Positions 45,652-54,383 of a DNA stretch of 64,000 bases are shown here, piece by piece (within the stretch, counting starts at the first letter, position 1; each line of letters opens with the position of its first letter). The position numbers and the translations under genes were made by a program. The stretch comes from Streptomyces marokkonensis (GTDB taxonomy: Bacteria > Actinomycetota > Actinomycetes > Streptomycetales > Streptomycetaceae), in the NCBI RefSeq assembly GCF_008312835.1, contig NZ_VSKS01000005.1, forward strand, positions 186,001 through 250,000, in the 5' to 3' direction. The notes under the pieces are model-generated. The model saw only the letters and a program-made list of their open reading frames with translations, did not search any database and had not been told where the DNA came from.

Positions 45652-45779
45652 CGAGACGCGGAAGCGAGCAATGGGCGCGGGCCGTCGAGCGCCAGGCGGC
45701 TAAGTTCCCCACTCGCATAGGCCCGAGGAGCGCGGCGAGGCTCGCGCGGCTTCTCAGCGCTGGACGAAATGATTCGTGA
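45648..45779 (+). CDS. Small basic protein coupled to rep (43 aa)
   Basis: GTG 45648 overlaps the rep stop (GTGA). The peptide is very basic and begins MTRRGSEQWARAVERQAA. Position after rep suggests an element accessory gene, but the evidence is only coupling and composition. Confidence 0.4.
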   Translation: MTRRGSEQWARAVERQAAKFPTRIGPRSAARLARLLSAGRNDS

Positions 45780-45890
45780 AATTGACAGGTCGGAAGCGCA
45801 TCGTGCTGCTGACTTAGTCAAGAGTGATCATTTCCGACCGAGTTACCCGGAGTTGACAGCGAGATTATTGGCTCTTGATGTACTACGCCT

Positions 45891-46121
45891 ATGTCACCCA
45901 AAAGCGCACGACAGCAGACAGCCGCACAGCCTCAGCAGGGGCCCGATTCGACGCCGTACCTTCTCGGCATGCCCCGCCAGACGTTGGCTTTCAGCATTGG
46001 CGCACCCGTCGTTGTAGCCGCCTTCCTTGCTTGCACAAGCCCTGACGCTCGCCAACGGGAGGACGCTCACCGTGTGCTCGAACGCCTCTGTACTTTCCTG
46101 GAGCGAGTGACTGGAGCGTGA
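45891..46121 (+). CDS. Possible small protein before the integrase (76 aa)
   Basis: The frame contains a hydrophobic stretch (LAFSIGAPVVVAAFLACTS) followed by a helix (REDAHRVLERLCTFLERV). No ribosome binding site is seen before the ATG. It ends 20 bases before the convergent integrase gene. Confidence 0.3.
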   Translation: MSPKSARQQTAAQPQQGPDSTPYLLGMPRQTLAFSIGAPVVVAAFLACTSPDARQREDAHRVLERLCTFLERVTGA

Positions 46122-46140
46122 CTAGAAGCAACTGGAAGAT

Positions 46141-47589
46141 CTAGTCGAGAGGGTTCGGCTTGATGTCTACCCGGTCTGTGTCGAACCCCCGGCCCTTTCT
46201 TGTCGGTGGGCGGACGAACACGGCGGCGAACAAGAAGCGGTAGATCGCGTTCATCCGTGCGTAGTCCCCTGCTTTCTCCAGGCTCTCCCAGTTGGCTTCA
46301 GCGTCCGGCCCGGCGATGCCTTCCAGGACGGCAACGGGGCGCTTCACGGTCTTGCGCTGCCGCTCCTTCATCCGCTTGACGATCGGTGCGCGCATCGCCT
46401 GGAAGTCGGCGGTCGAGAAGTCGTCGTCGTTGAGCCACAGCTCCTTCAGCTCCCGGAGCTTCTCGCGGTCCTTCTCGTCGGCGATGACGTCGGGCTCCGG
46501 GCGCGTGGTTGTGGCGGGCTCGTAGCCGGTGGTGTCCAGTTTGGTCAGTACCTTGATCGCCACATCCCGAACGAACTCTTCGAGCGGCCCGGCAGAGATG
46601 GAGCGGTTGCACTTCTGCTGGTCGGTGTTGTCGCTGCGGGTGCATCGGTAGTAGGCGTACCGGCCGCCGTTCGTGCCTCCCATGCGCGCACCGCACGTGC
46701 AGGTGGCGACTCCGCGAAGGAGGTAGTTCCTAATAGGGCGCTTCTTCGTGTCCTGGTGCTGTTGGGCGCGGTACTCCCGGAGTCGCTGCACCTCGTCCCA
46801 CTGCCCCCGGTCGATGATGGCCGGCCATGTTCCGACGGCCACTTCCTCGCCCAGGTGGAACCGCAGCCCGGCCACGAAGTGGGACGACAGCAGATGCCGA
46901 ATGTTCTCGGGGTTCCACGCTTTGCCCTTCGACGTGGGGACTCCCCGTGCGACGAGATCTTGAGCTATGGCGTGCGGCGACTCTCCGTCCAGATAGCGGC
47001 GGTACACCTCACGAACGATCTCCGCCTCCTCCTCGACGATCGCGCGGCCGTCTCGGGTGTAGCCGTACGGTCGGTTGCCCACGTGGGGCCGGCCTTCGCG
47101 GGCGTGGTCCTTCAGGGCGTCCTTGAGGCGGCGGGACGTGTCGTCGGAGGAGCGGCACGCGTGGGCGACCTCGATGCGGAGGATGAAGCGGTCATCGGGG
47201 TCCGAGAGGTCGCGGCGGTTTGCCTCGCCGTGGAGGAGGACGCGCTTGTCGTCGGCGATGGAGAGCAGCTCTTCGAGATCTTTGGGCTGCCGCATGAGGC
47301 GGTCGGGGTGGTAGACGATGACGTGCCGGATCTCTCCGTCCGCCATCGCCGTCAGCATCGCTTCCCAACCGGGGCGCTTTCGGTCGCGCTGCCACGCCGA
47401 GCGGTTGTTGTCGACGTAGACGTGTGCCGGCTCGACGCGGAGTTGGAGGCGTTCGGCGATGTCTCGGCAGATGCGTTCCTGCCGGTCGACGCCGGTCTGG
47501 TCCTCGTCCCTGGTGTGGGAGATGCGGCAGTAGATCGCTGCGGGTTCGCCCGGTGTGATGGCGGTCCTGGCTAACTTGAGTCGGGTCAT
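46141..47589 (-). CDS. int: Large serine integrase of element 1
   Basis: This 482-aa recombinase has a resolvase catalytic domain with YCRISHTRDEDQ (nucleophile Ser24) and YHPDRLMRQPKDLEELL. A recombinase domain follows (PYGYTRDGRAIVEEEAEIVR), then a zinc ribbon (TCTCGARMGG...YYRCTRS...CNRSIS, about 290-330) and a C-terminal coiled region. ATG 47589 is chosen: the longer open frame starts at 47619, inside the att junction itself, so that start would be host-dependent. Large serine integrases need only short att sites and give directional integration. Confidence 0.92.
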   Translation of the reverse strand: MTRLKLARTAITPGEPAAIYCRISHTRDEDQTGVDRQERICRDIAERLQLRVEPAHVYVDNNRSAWQRDRKRPGWEAMLTAMADGEIRHVIVYHPDRLMRQPKDLEELLSIADDKRVLLHGEANRRDLSDPDDRFILRIEVAHACRSSDDTSRRLKDALKDHAREGRPHVGNRPYGYTRDGRAIVEEEAEIVREVYRRYLDGESPHAIAQDLVARGVPTSKGKAWNPENIRHLLSSHFVAGLRFHLGEEVAVGTWPAIIDRGQWDEVQRLREYRAQQHQDTKKRPIRNYLLRGVATCTCGARMGGTNGGRYAYYRCTRSDNTDQQKCNRSISAGPLEEFVRDVAIKVLTKLDTTGYEPATTTRPEPDVIADEKDREKLRELKELWLNDDDFSTADFQAMRAPIVKRMKERQRKTVKRPVAVLEGIAGPDAEANWESLEKAGDYARMNAIYRFLFAAVFVRPPTRKGRGFDTDRVDIKPNPLD

Positions 47590-47610
47590 GCCAATCACTG
47601 TATGAGCGGG

Positions 47611-47626
47611 GTATGACATCCATCAT
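47611..47626. other. Right attachment junction of element 1
   Basis: Element GTATGACA, TC (47619-47620), then host CATCATC. An ATG at 47613, contributed by the element, restores a short in-frame start for the EamA remnant. Confidence 0.75.
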
Positions 47627-47738
47627 CGTGGGCGCCGCGATCGGGGCCCTGTTCTTCAAGGAGCGGTTCGGTGCGCCGCGCATCGCGGCGGCCGGGCTGC
47701 TGGTCGTCGGGATCGGGCTGATGCTGCGCGCGGGTTAG
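47613..47738 (+). pseudogene. EamA transporter gene, 3' part, displaced by element 1
   Basis: The frame MTSIIVGAAIGALFFKERFG...LLVVGIGLMLRAG is the final two-helix piece of a DMT transporter. It continues exactly where the 5' part at 31288 stops. A 41-codon frame starts by chance at an element-derived ATG. Confidence 0.9.
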
Positions 47739-47818
47739 CCCCCGGGTCCGGCGCGGGCGGGTGCACGGGAGCGGTACGAGGAGCACCCTGGAACGAGAGG
47801 ATTCCGGAGGTGATCGTC

Positions 47819-48094
47819 ATGATGCACACCGCAGTGGGATGGCATGTGGAGCTGGAGTTCATGGAGGACGACCAGCACACGCGCGCGGTCGCGATGGTCC
47901 GGCTGCCCGACGGGACCGAGGTGCGGGCCAACGGACACGCGAGCCGCCACCACACCGACGCGAATCAGCCCAGGGTCGGCGAGGAGATCGCCGGCGCACG
48001 CGCGCTGAACGAACTCGCCATGCAGATGCTGACCAAGGCGCACGGCGAGATCGACGACGCGTCGGGCCGTACCTCGCACCCGATCCACGTCTGA
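47819..48094 (+). CDS. DUF1876 domain protein
   Basis: This 91-aa small protein (HTAVGWHVELEFMEDDQHTR, then RLPDGTEVRANGHASRH) of the actinobacterial DUF1876 family has a dsRNA-binding-like beta-alpha fold and unknown function. CCGGAGG precedes ATG 47819 by 9 bases; GTG 47810 and ATG 47822 are alternatives. It is convergent with the hydrolase gene, with stops touching. Confidence 0.82.
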   Translation: MMHTAVGWHVELEFMEDDQHTRAVAMVRLPDGTEVRANGHASRHHTDANQPRVGEEIAGARALNELAMQMLTKAHGEIDDASGRTSHPIHV

Positions 48095-49303
48095 TCAGAA
48101 CGCCGGCGACCGCCGCACCGCCCGTATCAGCGCCTGGGCCCTGGGGTCCGCCGTCACCGTCCTGCGGAAGCCGTTGGTGACATAGCCGAAGGCGATGCCC
48201 GACTCCGGGTCGGCGAAGCCGAGGGAGCCGCCGCGGCCGGGGTGGCCGAAGGAGCCCGGGGCCAGGAAGGGGGAGGCGCTGCCGTGCAGCATGTAGCCGA
48301 GCCCGAAGCGGGTGCCGACCACCAGGACACGGTCGGGGCCCGCAGACTCCTCGGCGCGTGCGCGCTCGACGGTGGCCGGGTCGAGGAGGCGGACGCCGTC
48401 GACCGGGCCGATCAGTGAGGCGTAGAACCGGGCCAGTCCGTCCGCCGTCGCGACCCCGTTCGCGGCGGGCAGGGCCGCCGCCCGGAACGCGGGGTCGTTC
48501 TGGTCCGGGAAGGGAGTGATCGCGGCGAAGGCGCGGCGGGCGAGGGAGGACGGGTCGGCGTAGGCCTCGGTGACCGAGCGCTTGGGTCGGGCGCGGAGGG
48601 CCCCGGACGGCTCGGGCCCCTCGATCCCGCCGACCGTGCCGACGCGGTGGGCCTGCGTCTCCGGCAGCCCCACCCACAGGTCCAGGCCCAGGGGAGCGGC
48701 GATCTCCGCCGCGATCCACTCGCCGGAACCCCGGCCCGTGAGGCGTCGCACCAGTTCGTCGAGCAGCCAGCCGTAGGTCAGCGCGTGGTAGCCGTGGTCC
48801 GTGCCCGGCTCCCACACGGGGGCCTGGGCGGCCACCGCCTCGGCGGCCCGCTGCGGGTCGGCCGCCTCCCGGAGCGTCAGCGGGCGGTCGAGGACCGGCA
48901 GCCCGGCACGGTGGCTGAGCACGTGACGGACCAGCAGCCGCTCCTTGCCGTGCGCCTTGAACTCCGGCCAGTACTGGCCGACCGGCGCGTCCAGGTCCAG
49001 CTCGCCGCGCTGGTGCAGCAGCAGGAGCACGGCGGCGGCGACTCCCTTGGTCGCCGAGCGCACGACCTGTGCGGTGCCGCGCCGCCACGGCTCCGCGCCG
49101 TCGACGTCCTTCACCCCGGCCCACAGGTCGACGACCCTGCGCCCGTCCCGGTACACGGCGACCGCCGCACCCCGGTCCCCGAGCGCCTCGAAGTTCCGGG
49201 CGAACGCCTCCCGGACCGGCTCGAAACCTTCGGCCACTGTGCCGTGCACGTCGACGTCCACGTTCCTGTCGGTCCTTCCGCTCGCCTGTGACAGTGGGTG
49301 CAA
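48095..49303 (-). CDS. Serine beta-lactamase-fold hydrolase (class C / EstB type)
   Basis: This 402-aa protein has the catalytic motifs SATK (SxxK, nucleophile Ser) and YGWL (YxN-like with a changed third position), plus HPGRGGS in place of KTG. No signal peptide is seen, so it is probably a cytosolic esterase or peptidase rather than a resistance enzyme. Confidence 0.85.
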   Translation of the reverse strand: MHPLSQASGRTDRNVDVDVHGTVAEGFEPVREAFARNFEALGDRGAAVAVYRDGRRVVDLWAGVKDVDGAEPWRRGTAQVVRSATKGVAAAVLLLLHQRGELDLDAPVGQYWPEFKAHGKERLLVRHVLSHRAGLPVLDRPLTLREAADPQRAAEAVAAQAPVWEPGTDHGYHALTYGWLLDELVRRLTGRGSGEWIAAEIAAPLGLDLWVGLPETQAHRVGTVGGIEGPEPSGALRARPKRSVTEAYADPSSLARRAFAAITPFPDQNDPAFRAAALPAANGVATADGLARFYASLIGPVDGVRLLDPATVERARAEESAGPDRVLVVGTRFGLGYMLHGSASPFLAPGSFGHPGRGGSLGFADPESGIAFGYVTNGFRRTVTADPRAQALIRAVRRSPAF

Positions 49304-49361
49304 CCGTGCCGGTCCGCCTGCGATTCCTGGGCGGAGCCGACCCGACGCGATCGTTACGACA

Positions 49362-50132
49362 TCACGAACGGCCCGGCGCGGCCGGCACCGAGCGCGGATC
49401 GAAACCGTACGGCAGCTCCAGGCGGTGGGCGCGCATCAGCTCGTCGTCGGCGAGCAGCTCGGCCGTGGCACCGTCCGCCGCGATCACCCCGTCGCTGAGC
49501 ACCAGCGAGCGCGGGCACAGCTCCAGGGCGTAGGGCAGGTCGTGGGTGACCATCAGCACGGTGACGTCCAGGGAGCGCAGGATGTCGGCGAGTTCCCGGC
49601 GGGAGGCCGGGTCCAGGTTGGACGACGGCTCGTCCAGGACCAGGATCTCCGGCTCCATCGCGAGCACGGTCGCCACGGCCACCCGGCGCCGCTGGCCGAA
49701 GGAGAGGTGGTGCGGCGGGCGGTCCTTGAACTCCGCCATGCCGACCCGGCCCAGCGCCCGGTCCACCCGCTGCTCCAGCTCGGCCCCCTTCAGCCCGGCC
49801 GCCGCCGGACCGAACGCCACGTCCTCGCGCACCGTCGGCATGAAGAGCTGGTCGTCCGGGTCCTGGAAGACGATGCCGACCCGGCGCCGGATCTCGGCCA
49901 TGTGCCGCTTGCCGACCTCGAGACCGGCCACCCGCACCGTGCCCGTGCCGCCGGTCAGGATGCCGTTGAGGTGGAGGACGAGGGTGGTCTTGCCGGCGCC
50001 GTTCGGGCCGAGCAGCGCCACCCGTTCGCCGCGCGCGATCGAGAAGTCGACGCCGAACAGGGCCTGGTGGCCGTCGGGGTAGGCGAAGGCGAGGCCGGAG
50101 ACCTCCAGCGAAGCAGTACTCACAGGGTCCAT
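49362..50132 (-). CDS. cbiO: ECF-type cobalt/nickel ABC transporter ATP-binding protein
   Basis: This 256-aa ATPase has Walker A LLGPNGAGKTTL (about residues 40-51), Q-loop VFQDPDDQLF, signature HLSFGQRRRVAVA, Walker B ILVLDEP and switch His in VTHDLP. It powers uptake of Co2+ or Ni2+. ATG 50132 overlaps the cbiQ stop; the GTG at 50123 (GTGA overlap) is an alternative. It is the third gene of cbiMN-Q-O. A Nur-box-like site ahead of the operon points to nickel. Confidence 0.88.
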   Translation of the reverse strand: MDPVSTASLEVSGLAFAYPDGHQALFGVDFSIARGERVALLGPNGAGKTTLVLHLNGILTGGTGTVRVAGLEVGKRHMAEIRRRVGIVFQDPDDQLFMPTVREDVAFGPAAAGLKGAELEQRVDRALGRVGMAEFKDRPPHHLSFGQRRRVAVATVLAMEPEILVLDEPSSNLDPASRRELADILRSLDVTVLMVTHDLPYALELCPRSLVLSDGVIAADGATAELLADDELMRAHRLELPYGFDPRSVPAAPGRS

Positions 50133-50890
50133 CCCAGCAGACAGACGACGAGGGCGGCACAGGGGAGGGCGAGGGCGTACGACCACTGCGCCCGGGACGC
50201 GGTCACCTCGTCGATCACCGGCATCGAACCGGCGTATCCGCGGCTGACCATGGCCAGGTGCACCCGCTCGCCGCGTTCGTAGGAGCGGATGAACAGCGCG
50301 CCCGCCGACTTCGCGAGCACGCCCCAGTGCCGCACCCCGCGCGCCTCGAAGCCGCGGGACTCGCGGGCGATCCTCATGCGCCGCATCTCGTCGGTGATGA
50401 CATCGCCGTAGCGGACCATGAAGGACGCGATCTGCACCAGCAGCGGCGGGAGCCTCAGCCGCTCGAGGCCGAGCAGCAGTTCGCGCAGCTCGGTGGTGGA
50501 GGCGAGGAGGACGGAGGCGGCCACGCCCAGGGTGCCCTTGGCGAGGACGTTCCAGGCGCCCCACAGCCCGTTGACGCTCAGTGACAGCCCGAGGACGCCG
50601 ACCCGCTCGCCCTCCGCCACGAACGGCAGCAGCACGGCGAAGGCGACGAACGGGACCTCGATCAGCAGCCGCTTGAGCAGGAACCCGGCCGGGACGCGGG
50701 CGGTGTACGCGACGAGGCCGAGCAGTCCGGCGTACGCGGCGAACGCCCACATCGCCTCGCGCGGGGTCGACACCACGACCACGACGAAGGCGAGGACGGC
50801 GGCGAGTTTGGTGTGCGGCGGCAGGGCGTGCACGGGCGAGTGCCCGTGCCGGTACAGCTTGTGCGCGTGGCCCGCACCCATGTCAGACAC
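50120..50890 (-). CDS. cbiQ: ECF-type cobalt/nickel transporter transmembrane T component
   Basis: This 256-aa integral membrane protein links the ATPase to the substrate-binding CbiM. The conserved coupling motifs ARESRGFEARG and VSRGYAG (Ala-Arg-Gly-type) are present, with about five or six helices (AVLAFVVVVVST, VPFVAFAVLLPFV). The GTG start at 50890 overlaps the end of cbiM; ATG 50881 is an alternative. Confidence 0.87.
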   Translation of the reverse strand: MSDMGAGHAHKLYRHGHSPVHALPPHTKLAAVLAFVVVVVSTPREAMWAFAAYAGLLGLVAYTARVPAGFLLKRLLIEVPFVAFAVLLPFVAEGERVGVLGLSLSVNGLWGAWNVLAKGTLGVAASVLLASTTELRELLLGLERLRLPPLLVQIASFMVRYGDVITDEMRRMRIARESRGFEARGVRHWGVLAKSAGALFIRSYERGERVHLAMVSRGYAGSMPVIDEVTASRAQWSYALALPCAALVVCLLGWTL

Positions 50891-51998
50891 CCACGTCGGT
50901 GGGTGATCCGGAGTCGGCCTCGGCGGCCGTGCGCCTGTCGTCCGTGCGCCGCCTGCGGACCACCCAGAACACGCCGCTGCCCGCGACGACCGTCACGCCG
51001 ACTCCGATCACGCCCGCGAGGCCGCCGGAGAGCCGGGCGTCGTCGACGTCCTCGACGCCGTAGTCGGCCAGCGGGGAGTCGGCGAGCGCGTGCTCCTCCG
51101 CCTTCTGGTCGATGCCGTGGTCGGTGGCGACCTTCTCCAGGCCGTCGGGGTTCGCGGAGGCGTAGAAGCTGACGAACCCGGCGAGGACCAGCGACGTGAC
51201 CAGACCGGTGATCCAGACCGTGCGCCGGGAGCGGGCGGCGACGGGGACGGGCTCCGGCTCCGAGGTGGCCGGGGCGTCGACCAGTTCGCCGTTCACCCGC
51301 AGCTTCAGCCTCTGCCGCAGCCCGCGTGCCCCGTGCACCAGGTCCGGGCGCACGGCGACGACCGCGCCGACGGTCAGGGCGGTGATCACGGCCTCGCCGA
51401 CGCCGATGAGGACGTGCACGCCCACCATGGCGGTGGCGACCTTGCCCAGGGAGACGTCTGTGGTGCCGCCCACGGCGTAGAGGAGCGTGAAGACGACCGC
51501 GGAGGCCGGGACGGAGACCAGCGCGGCGACGAAGGCCGCGGCGGTCACCGAGCGGCGCGTGCGGGGCAGCACCTTCACCAGGCCGCGGAAGAGCGCGTAG
51601 GCGACGATCGTCGTGGTGATCGCCATGGTGGTGATGTTCACGCCGAGCGCGGTCAGTCCGCCGTCGGCGAAGAGGACGGCCTGCATCAGCAGGACGACGG
51701 AGACGCAGAGGACCCCGGTGTAGGGGCCGACGAGTATCGCGGCGAGGGCGCCGCCCAGCAGATGGCCGCTGGTACCCGCCCCGACGGGGAAGTTCAGCAT
51801 CTGCACGGCGAAGATGAACGCCGCCACCAGGCCTGCCAGCGGGGCCGTCCGCTCTCCCCCACTCCCGGCAGCGCTCGAGCGGGAGGTGCCCCCGAGTTCC
51901 CTGCGCGCGCCGCGCAGGCTCACGGCGATCGCGCCGGCGGCGGCGAGTCCGGCCGCGGCGGACACGGGGGCGTTGATGAATCCGTCAGGTGCGTGCAC
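50883..51998 (-). CDS. cbiM: CbiM-CbiN fusion, metal-binding S component of ECF transporter
   Basis: This 371-aa protein begins MHAPDGFINAPVS, the metal-binding amino-terminus of CbiM/NikM (His2 and the free N-terminus are ligands), followed by helices including GHLLGGALAAILVGPYTG. The second half (about 255-355) carries a PDGLE motif in SANPDGLEKVATDHG, which is CbiN/NikN. Start is GTG 51998. It is the first gene of the transport operon, and a Nur-box-like site lies 21-37 bases upstream. Confidence 0.9.
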   Translation of the reverse strand: MHAPDGFINAPVSAAAGLAAAGAIAVSLRGARRELGGTSRSSAAGSGGERTAPLAGLVAAFIFAVQMLNFPVGAGTSGHLLGGALAAILVGPYTGVLCVSVVLLMQAVLFADGGLTALGVNITTMAITTTIVAYALFRGLVKVLPRTRRSVTAAAFVAALVSVPASAVVFTLLYAVGGTTDVSLGKVATAMVGVHVLIGVGEAVITALTVGAVVAVRPDLVHGARGLRQRLKLRVNGELVDAPATSEPEPVPVAARSRRTVWITGLVTSLVLAGFVSFYASANPDGLEKVATDHGIDQKAEEHALADSPLADYGVEDVDDARLSGGLAGVIGVGVTVVAGSGVFWVVRRRRTDDRRTAAEADSGSPTDVGV

Positions 51999-52018
51999 GG
52001 ATTCGATGATGTGGCCTG

Positions 52019-52035
52019 TTGCGAGTCTTTTGCAA
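52019..52035 (-). promoter_or_regulatory. Candidate Nur (nickel uptake regulator) box
   Basis: TTGCGA-N5-TTGCAA differs at one base from the Streptomyces Nur box TTGCAA-N5-TTGCAA. It lies immediately upstream of cbiM. No cobalamin riboswitch features (B12 box) were seen in the 190-base leader. Confidence 0.6.
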
Positions 52036-52190
52036 GAGCGAGTGGCTCGTCCCGCCCGGCGTCCATCTCATATGTGATGTCCGCCTCCCGGACGCGCGGA
52101 TTCCGGAAACGATGCACGATTGCACCGGGGGTGGGTATACGGATTGCACGCCTTTCATGCACAGAGGGACGCAGCGTAAGGGGCCCACCG

Positions 52191-52553
52191 ATGTCCGTTG
52201 TCGAGCAGTACGCGCGAGTCCACATCGTCACGGATGCGGATCCCCGTCTCGAGGACCGCGGGGCCGTCCCCGTGGTGCTGCGCTACGACCCCGAGTCCGA
52301 CCCCCGGCGCGTGCGCGTGGGGCTGCCCGGGACCGTGCCCCGGGAGTGGGCCGTCGAGCGGGACCTGCTGGAACGGGGCCTGCGCGCGCCCGTGGCCAGC
52401 GGCGGCATACGGGTGTGGCCGTGCGGCCGGGTGCAGGCCGTGGTGGAGTTCCACGCCCCGCAGGGCGTCTCGGTGGTGGAGTTCGAGACGAAGACCCTGA
52501 CCCGGTTCCTGCGCCGCACGTACGCCGCCGCCGCGGAGCCGGTCGCGCACTGA
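52191..52553 (+). CDS. ssgE: SsgA-like protein (SALP), SsgE type
   Basis: This 120-aa cytosolic cell-division accessory protein is of the Streptomyces SsgA-like family. It reads PVVLRYDPESDPRRVRVGLP, WAVERDLLERGLRAP and VWPCGRVQAVVEFHAP, and ends TLTRFLRRTYAAA. The family controls sporulation septation, and SsgE affects spore separation. ATG 52191 is the first start in a family-length frame. The position beside two transpeptidase genes matches, from memory, S. coelicolor SCO3158 next to SCO3156-3157. Confidence 0.85.
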   Translation: MSVVEQYARVHIVTDADPRLEDRGAVPVVLRYDPESDPRRVRVGLPGTVPREWAVERDLLERGLRAPVASGGIRVWPCGRVQAVVEFHAPQGVSVVEFETKTLTRFLRRTYAAAAEPVAH

Positions 52554-52574
52554 CCCGTCCGGCCCCGGCCGGGT

Positions 52575-54242
52575 TCAGCCGCCGTTCTTCAGCAGCTCCG
52601 CCACGATCGGTCCGGCCGTCGAGCCGCCGTGGCCGGCCGCCTGCACCACACCGGCGGCCGCCAGGTCGCCGCGGTACGCGGTGAACCAGCCGTTGGGCTT
52701 CTTCTGCCCGTCGACCTCGGCCGACCCGGTCTTCGCGCCCCGGTCACCGCTCACCCCGGCCATCGCCTCCGCCGCCGTGCCGTAGGAGGCGGTGTACGAC
52801 ATCAGCTCCCGCAGCTGCGCCAGCGTGCCGGCCGACAGGGTGCGCGAGGCCGTCGCCACCCGGCGCCCGTCGACTTCCGGCGAGACCAGGTACGGCTGGT
52901 GGAACACGCCCGCCTTGACCGTCGCCGCCACCGACGCCATGTTCAGCGGGTTCATCCGCACCCCGCCCTGTCCGATCAGGGAGGCCCCCATCGGGGCCGC
53001 CGACTGCACCGGCACCGAGCCGTCGAAGGTCGGCACGCCGACCTGCCAGTCGTTCAGCCCCAGCCCGAACACCTGCTGGGCCTGCTTGGTCAGGTCGTCG
53101 TTCTTCAGCTCGGGCGCCTGGCTGATGAAGGCCGTGTTGCAGGAGCGCGCGAAGCTCGCCTTGAACGTGCCGTCCTTGATCTCGAACTTGTCGTCGTTCT
53201 GGAACTTCCAGCCGCCGTAGCTGAAGTACTTCGGGCACGGGTGCTTCTCGTCCATCGAGGCGAGCCCCTTCTCGATCAGCATCGAGGCGGTGATCACCTT
53301 CATCGTGGAGCCCGGGGCCAGCGACCCCTGGAACGCGGTGTTGAAACCCCGCGAGGAGTTCGCCACCGCGAGGATCTCGCCGGTCGACGGGCGCAGCACC
53401 ACCACCGACGCCCGCTTCTTCTTCGCCACCTGCGCCTCGGCGGCGGCCTGCAGGGACGGGTTCAGCGTGGTCCTCACCGTGCCGGGCGTGCCCTCGCTCA
53501 GCTCCAGCAGGGTCTTGTCGGACAGCTTGGCCTTCTCCGACTCCTTGCCGCGCACGATGCGCAGCTCGACGCCGGCCTCGCCGCCCGCCTTCTCGCCGTA
53601 CTTCTCCCGCAGTCCGTCCAGCACCGACCCGAGGGAGGGGTACTTCCCGGTGGTCAGCTCACCGCCGTCCCGGTCCAGCGCCTTGACCGGCGGGGTGCCC
53701 GCCTCGCCGGTGACCAGCCTGTCGCCCTCCTGGAGGCCGGGGTGCACGACGGACGGCTTCCACTGGACCAGCGGCTCCCCGTCCCCGGCCCGGCGCACGA
53801 CGGTCAGCGCGCTGTCGTACGCCAGCGGCTTGCCGGCCTCCTCGTACGACACCGTGCCCTTGACGGAGAAGGGCACCTCGGCGCCGGTGGCGGTGCCCGG
53901 GGTGAGGGTGACGGCCCCGATCCGGGCGTCCTTGGCGTACGAGGTCAGCAGGGCGGCGGCGGCCTCCGGGTCGTCCGTGGCGGCGGCGGCCTCGCTCACC
54001 TTGCCCGACGCCCAGGCGGTGAGGAAACGCCCGGCCGCGGTGGTGACCTCGTCGGCGGACAGCGGGCCGGTCCTGACGTCGTCCCGCGCGGAGGCGGTGC
54101 GGGTGCCGTCGTCGGCGGCGGCACCGCCCCCGAGCAGCGCGTAGGCGCCGAAACCGCCTCCCCCGACGACCACGGCGATCACTGCGCCGACCACGGCGGG
54201 CTTCGTCTTCCGCCGCTCACCGGCGCGCACTCTGTTCCCCAC
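52575..54242 (-). CDS. Penicillin-binding protein (transpeptidase with NTF2-like domain)
   Basis: This 555-aa protein has an N-terminal membrane anchor (VVGAVIAVVVGGGGFGAYALL), an NTF2-like MecA-type domain (about 65-175), a dimerisation stretch, and a transpeptidase domain. The active site is PGSTMK (SxxK, about residue 318), SCN (SxN) and KTGS. It crosslinks peptidoglycan on the outer membrane face. It is a tandem paralogue of the next gene, and the two share layout and motifs. The MecA-like domain is typical of class B PBPs such as PBP2a. Confidence 0.9.
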   Translation of the reverse strand: MGNRVRAGERRKTKPAVVGAVIAVVVGGGGFGAYALLGGGAAADDGTRTASARDDVRTGPLSADEVTTAAGRFLTAWASGKVSEAAAATDDPEAAAALLTSYAKDARIGAVTLTPGTATGAEVPFSVKGTVSYEEAGKPLAYDSALTVVRRAGDGEPLVQWKPSVVHPGLQEGDRLVTGEAGTPPVKALDRDGGELTTGKYPSLGSVLDGLREKYGEKAGGEAGVELRIVRGKESEKAKLSDKTLLELSEGTPGTVRTTLNPSLQAAAEAQVAKKKRASVVVLRPSTGEILAVANSSRGFNTAFQGSLAPGSTMKVITASMLIEKGLASMDEKHPCPKYFSYGGWKFQNDDKFEIKDGTFKASFARSCNTAFISQAPELKNDDLTKQAQQVFGLGLNDWQVGVPTFDGSVPVQSAAPMGASLIGQGGVRMNPLNMASVAATVKAGVFHQPYLVSPEVDGRRVATASRTLSAGTLAQLRELMSYTASYGTAAEAMAGVSGDRGAKTGSAEVDGQKKPNGWFTAYRGDLAAAGVVQAAGHGGSTAGPIVAELLKNGG

Positions 54243-54383
54243 TGCTGTCCGTTCCTCCGCTGCCCGCCGGGCTCCCCGTGACCCGCGTGGCTCTCGTGGC
54301 GCCCATGACCCCCTGGCCCCCCGCGGCGCTCAGGTGCGCCACGACGGCCACCACCCTAGAGTCCCGCCCGGGACATGACGCGA

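Larger units (their letters stand above)
31289..47620 (+). mobile_element. Element 1: AICE with serine integrase, inserted in the EamA gene
   Basis: The two halves of one EamA gene flank 16.3 kb holding a serine integrase, HUH-type Rep, TraB/FtsK translocase, SpdB-like peptide and KorSA-like repressor. This is the gene set of actinomycete integrative and conjugative elements. The host halves rejoin in frame around a shared TC dinucleotide (31289-31290 and 47619-47620). The left half carries lower-G+C cargo including a Mokosh-like defence operon. Most AICEs use tyrosine integrases, so the serine type is the less usual form. Confidence 0.9.

Noticed and set aside
45769-46017. Open frame of 82 codons after rep
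   Set aside because: It overlaps two other frames, has no ribosome binding site, and its second half is Arg/Ser/Pro-rich.
51999-52190. Cobalamin riboswitch ahead of cbiM
   Set aside because: No B12 box or matching stems seen in the leader; a Nur-box-like site is the better explanation.
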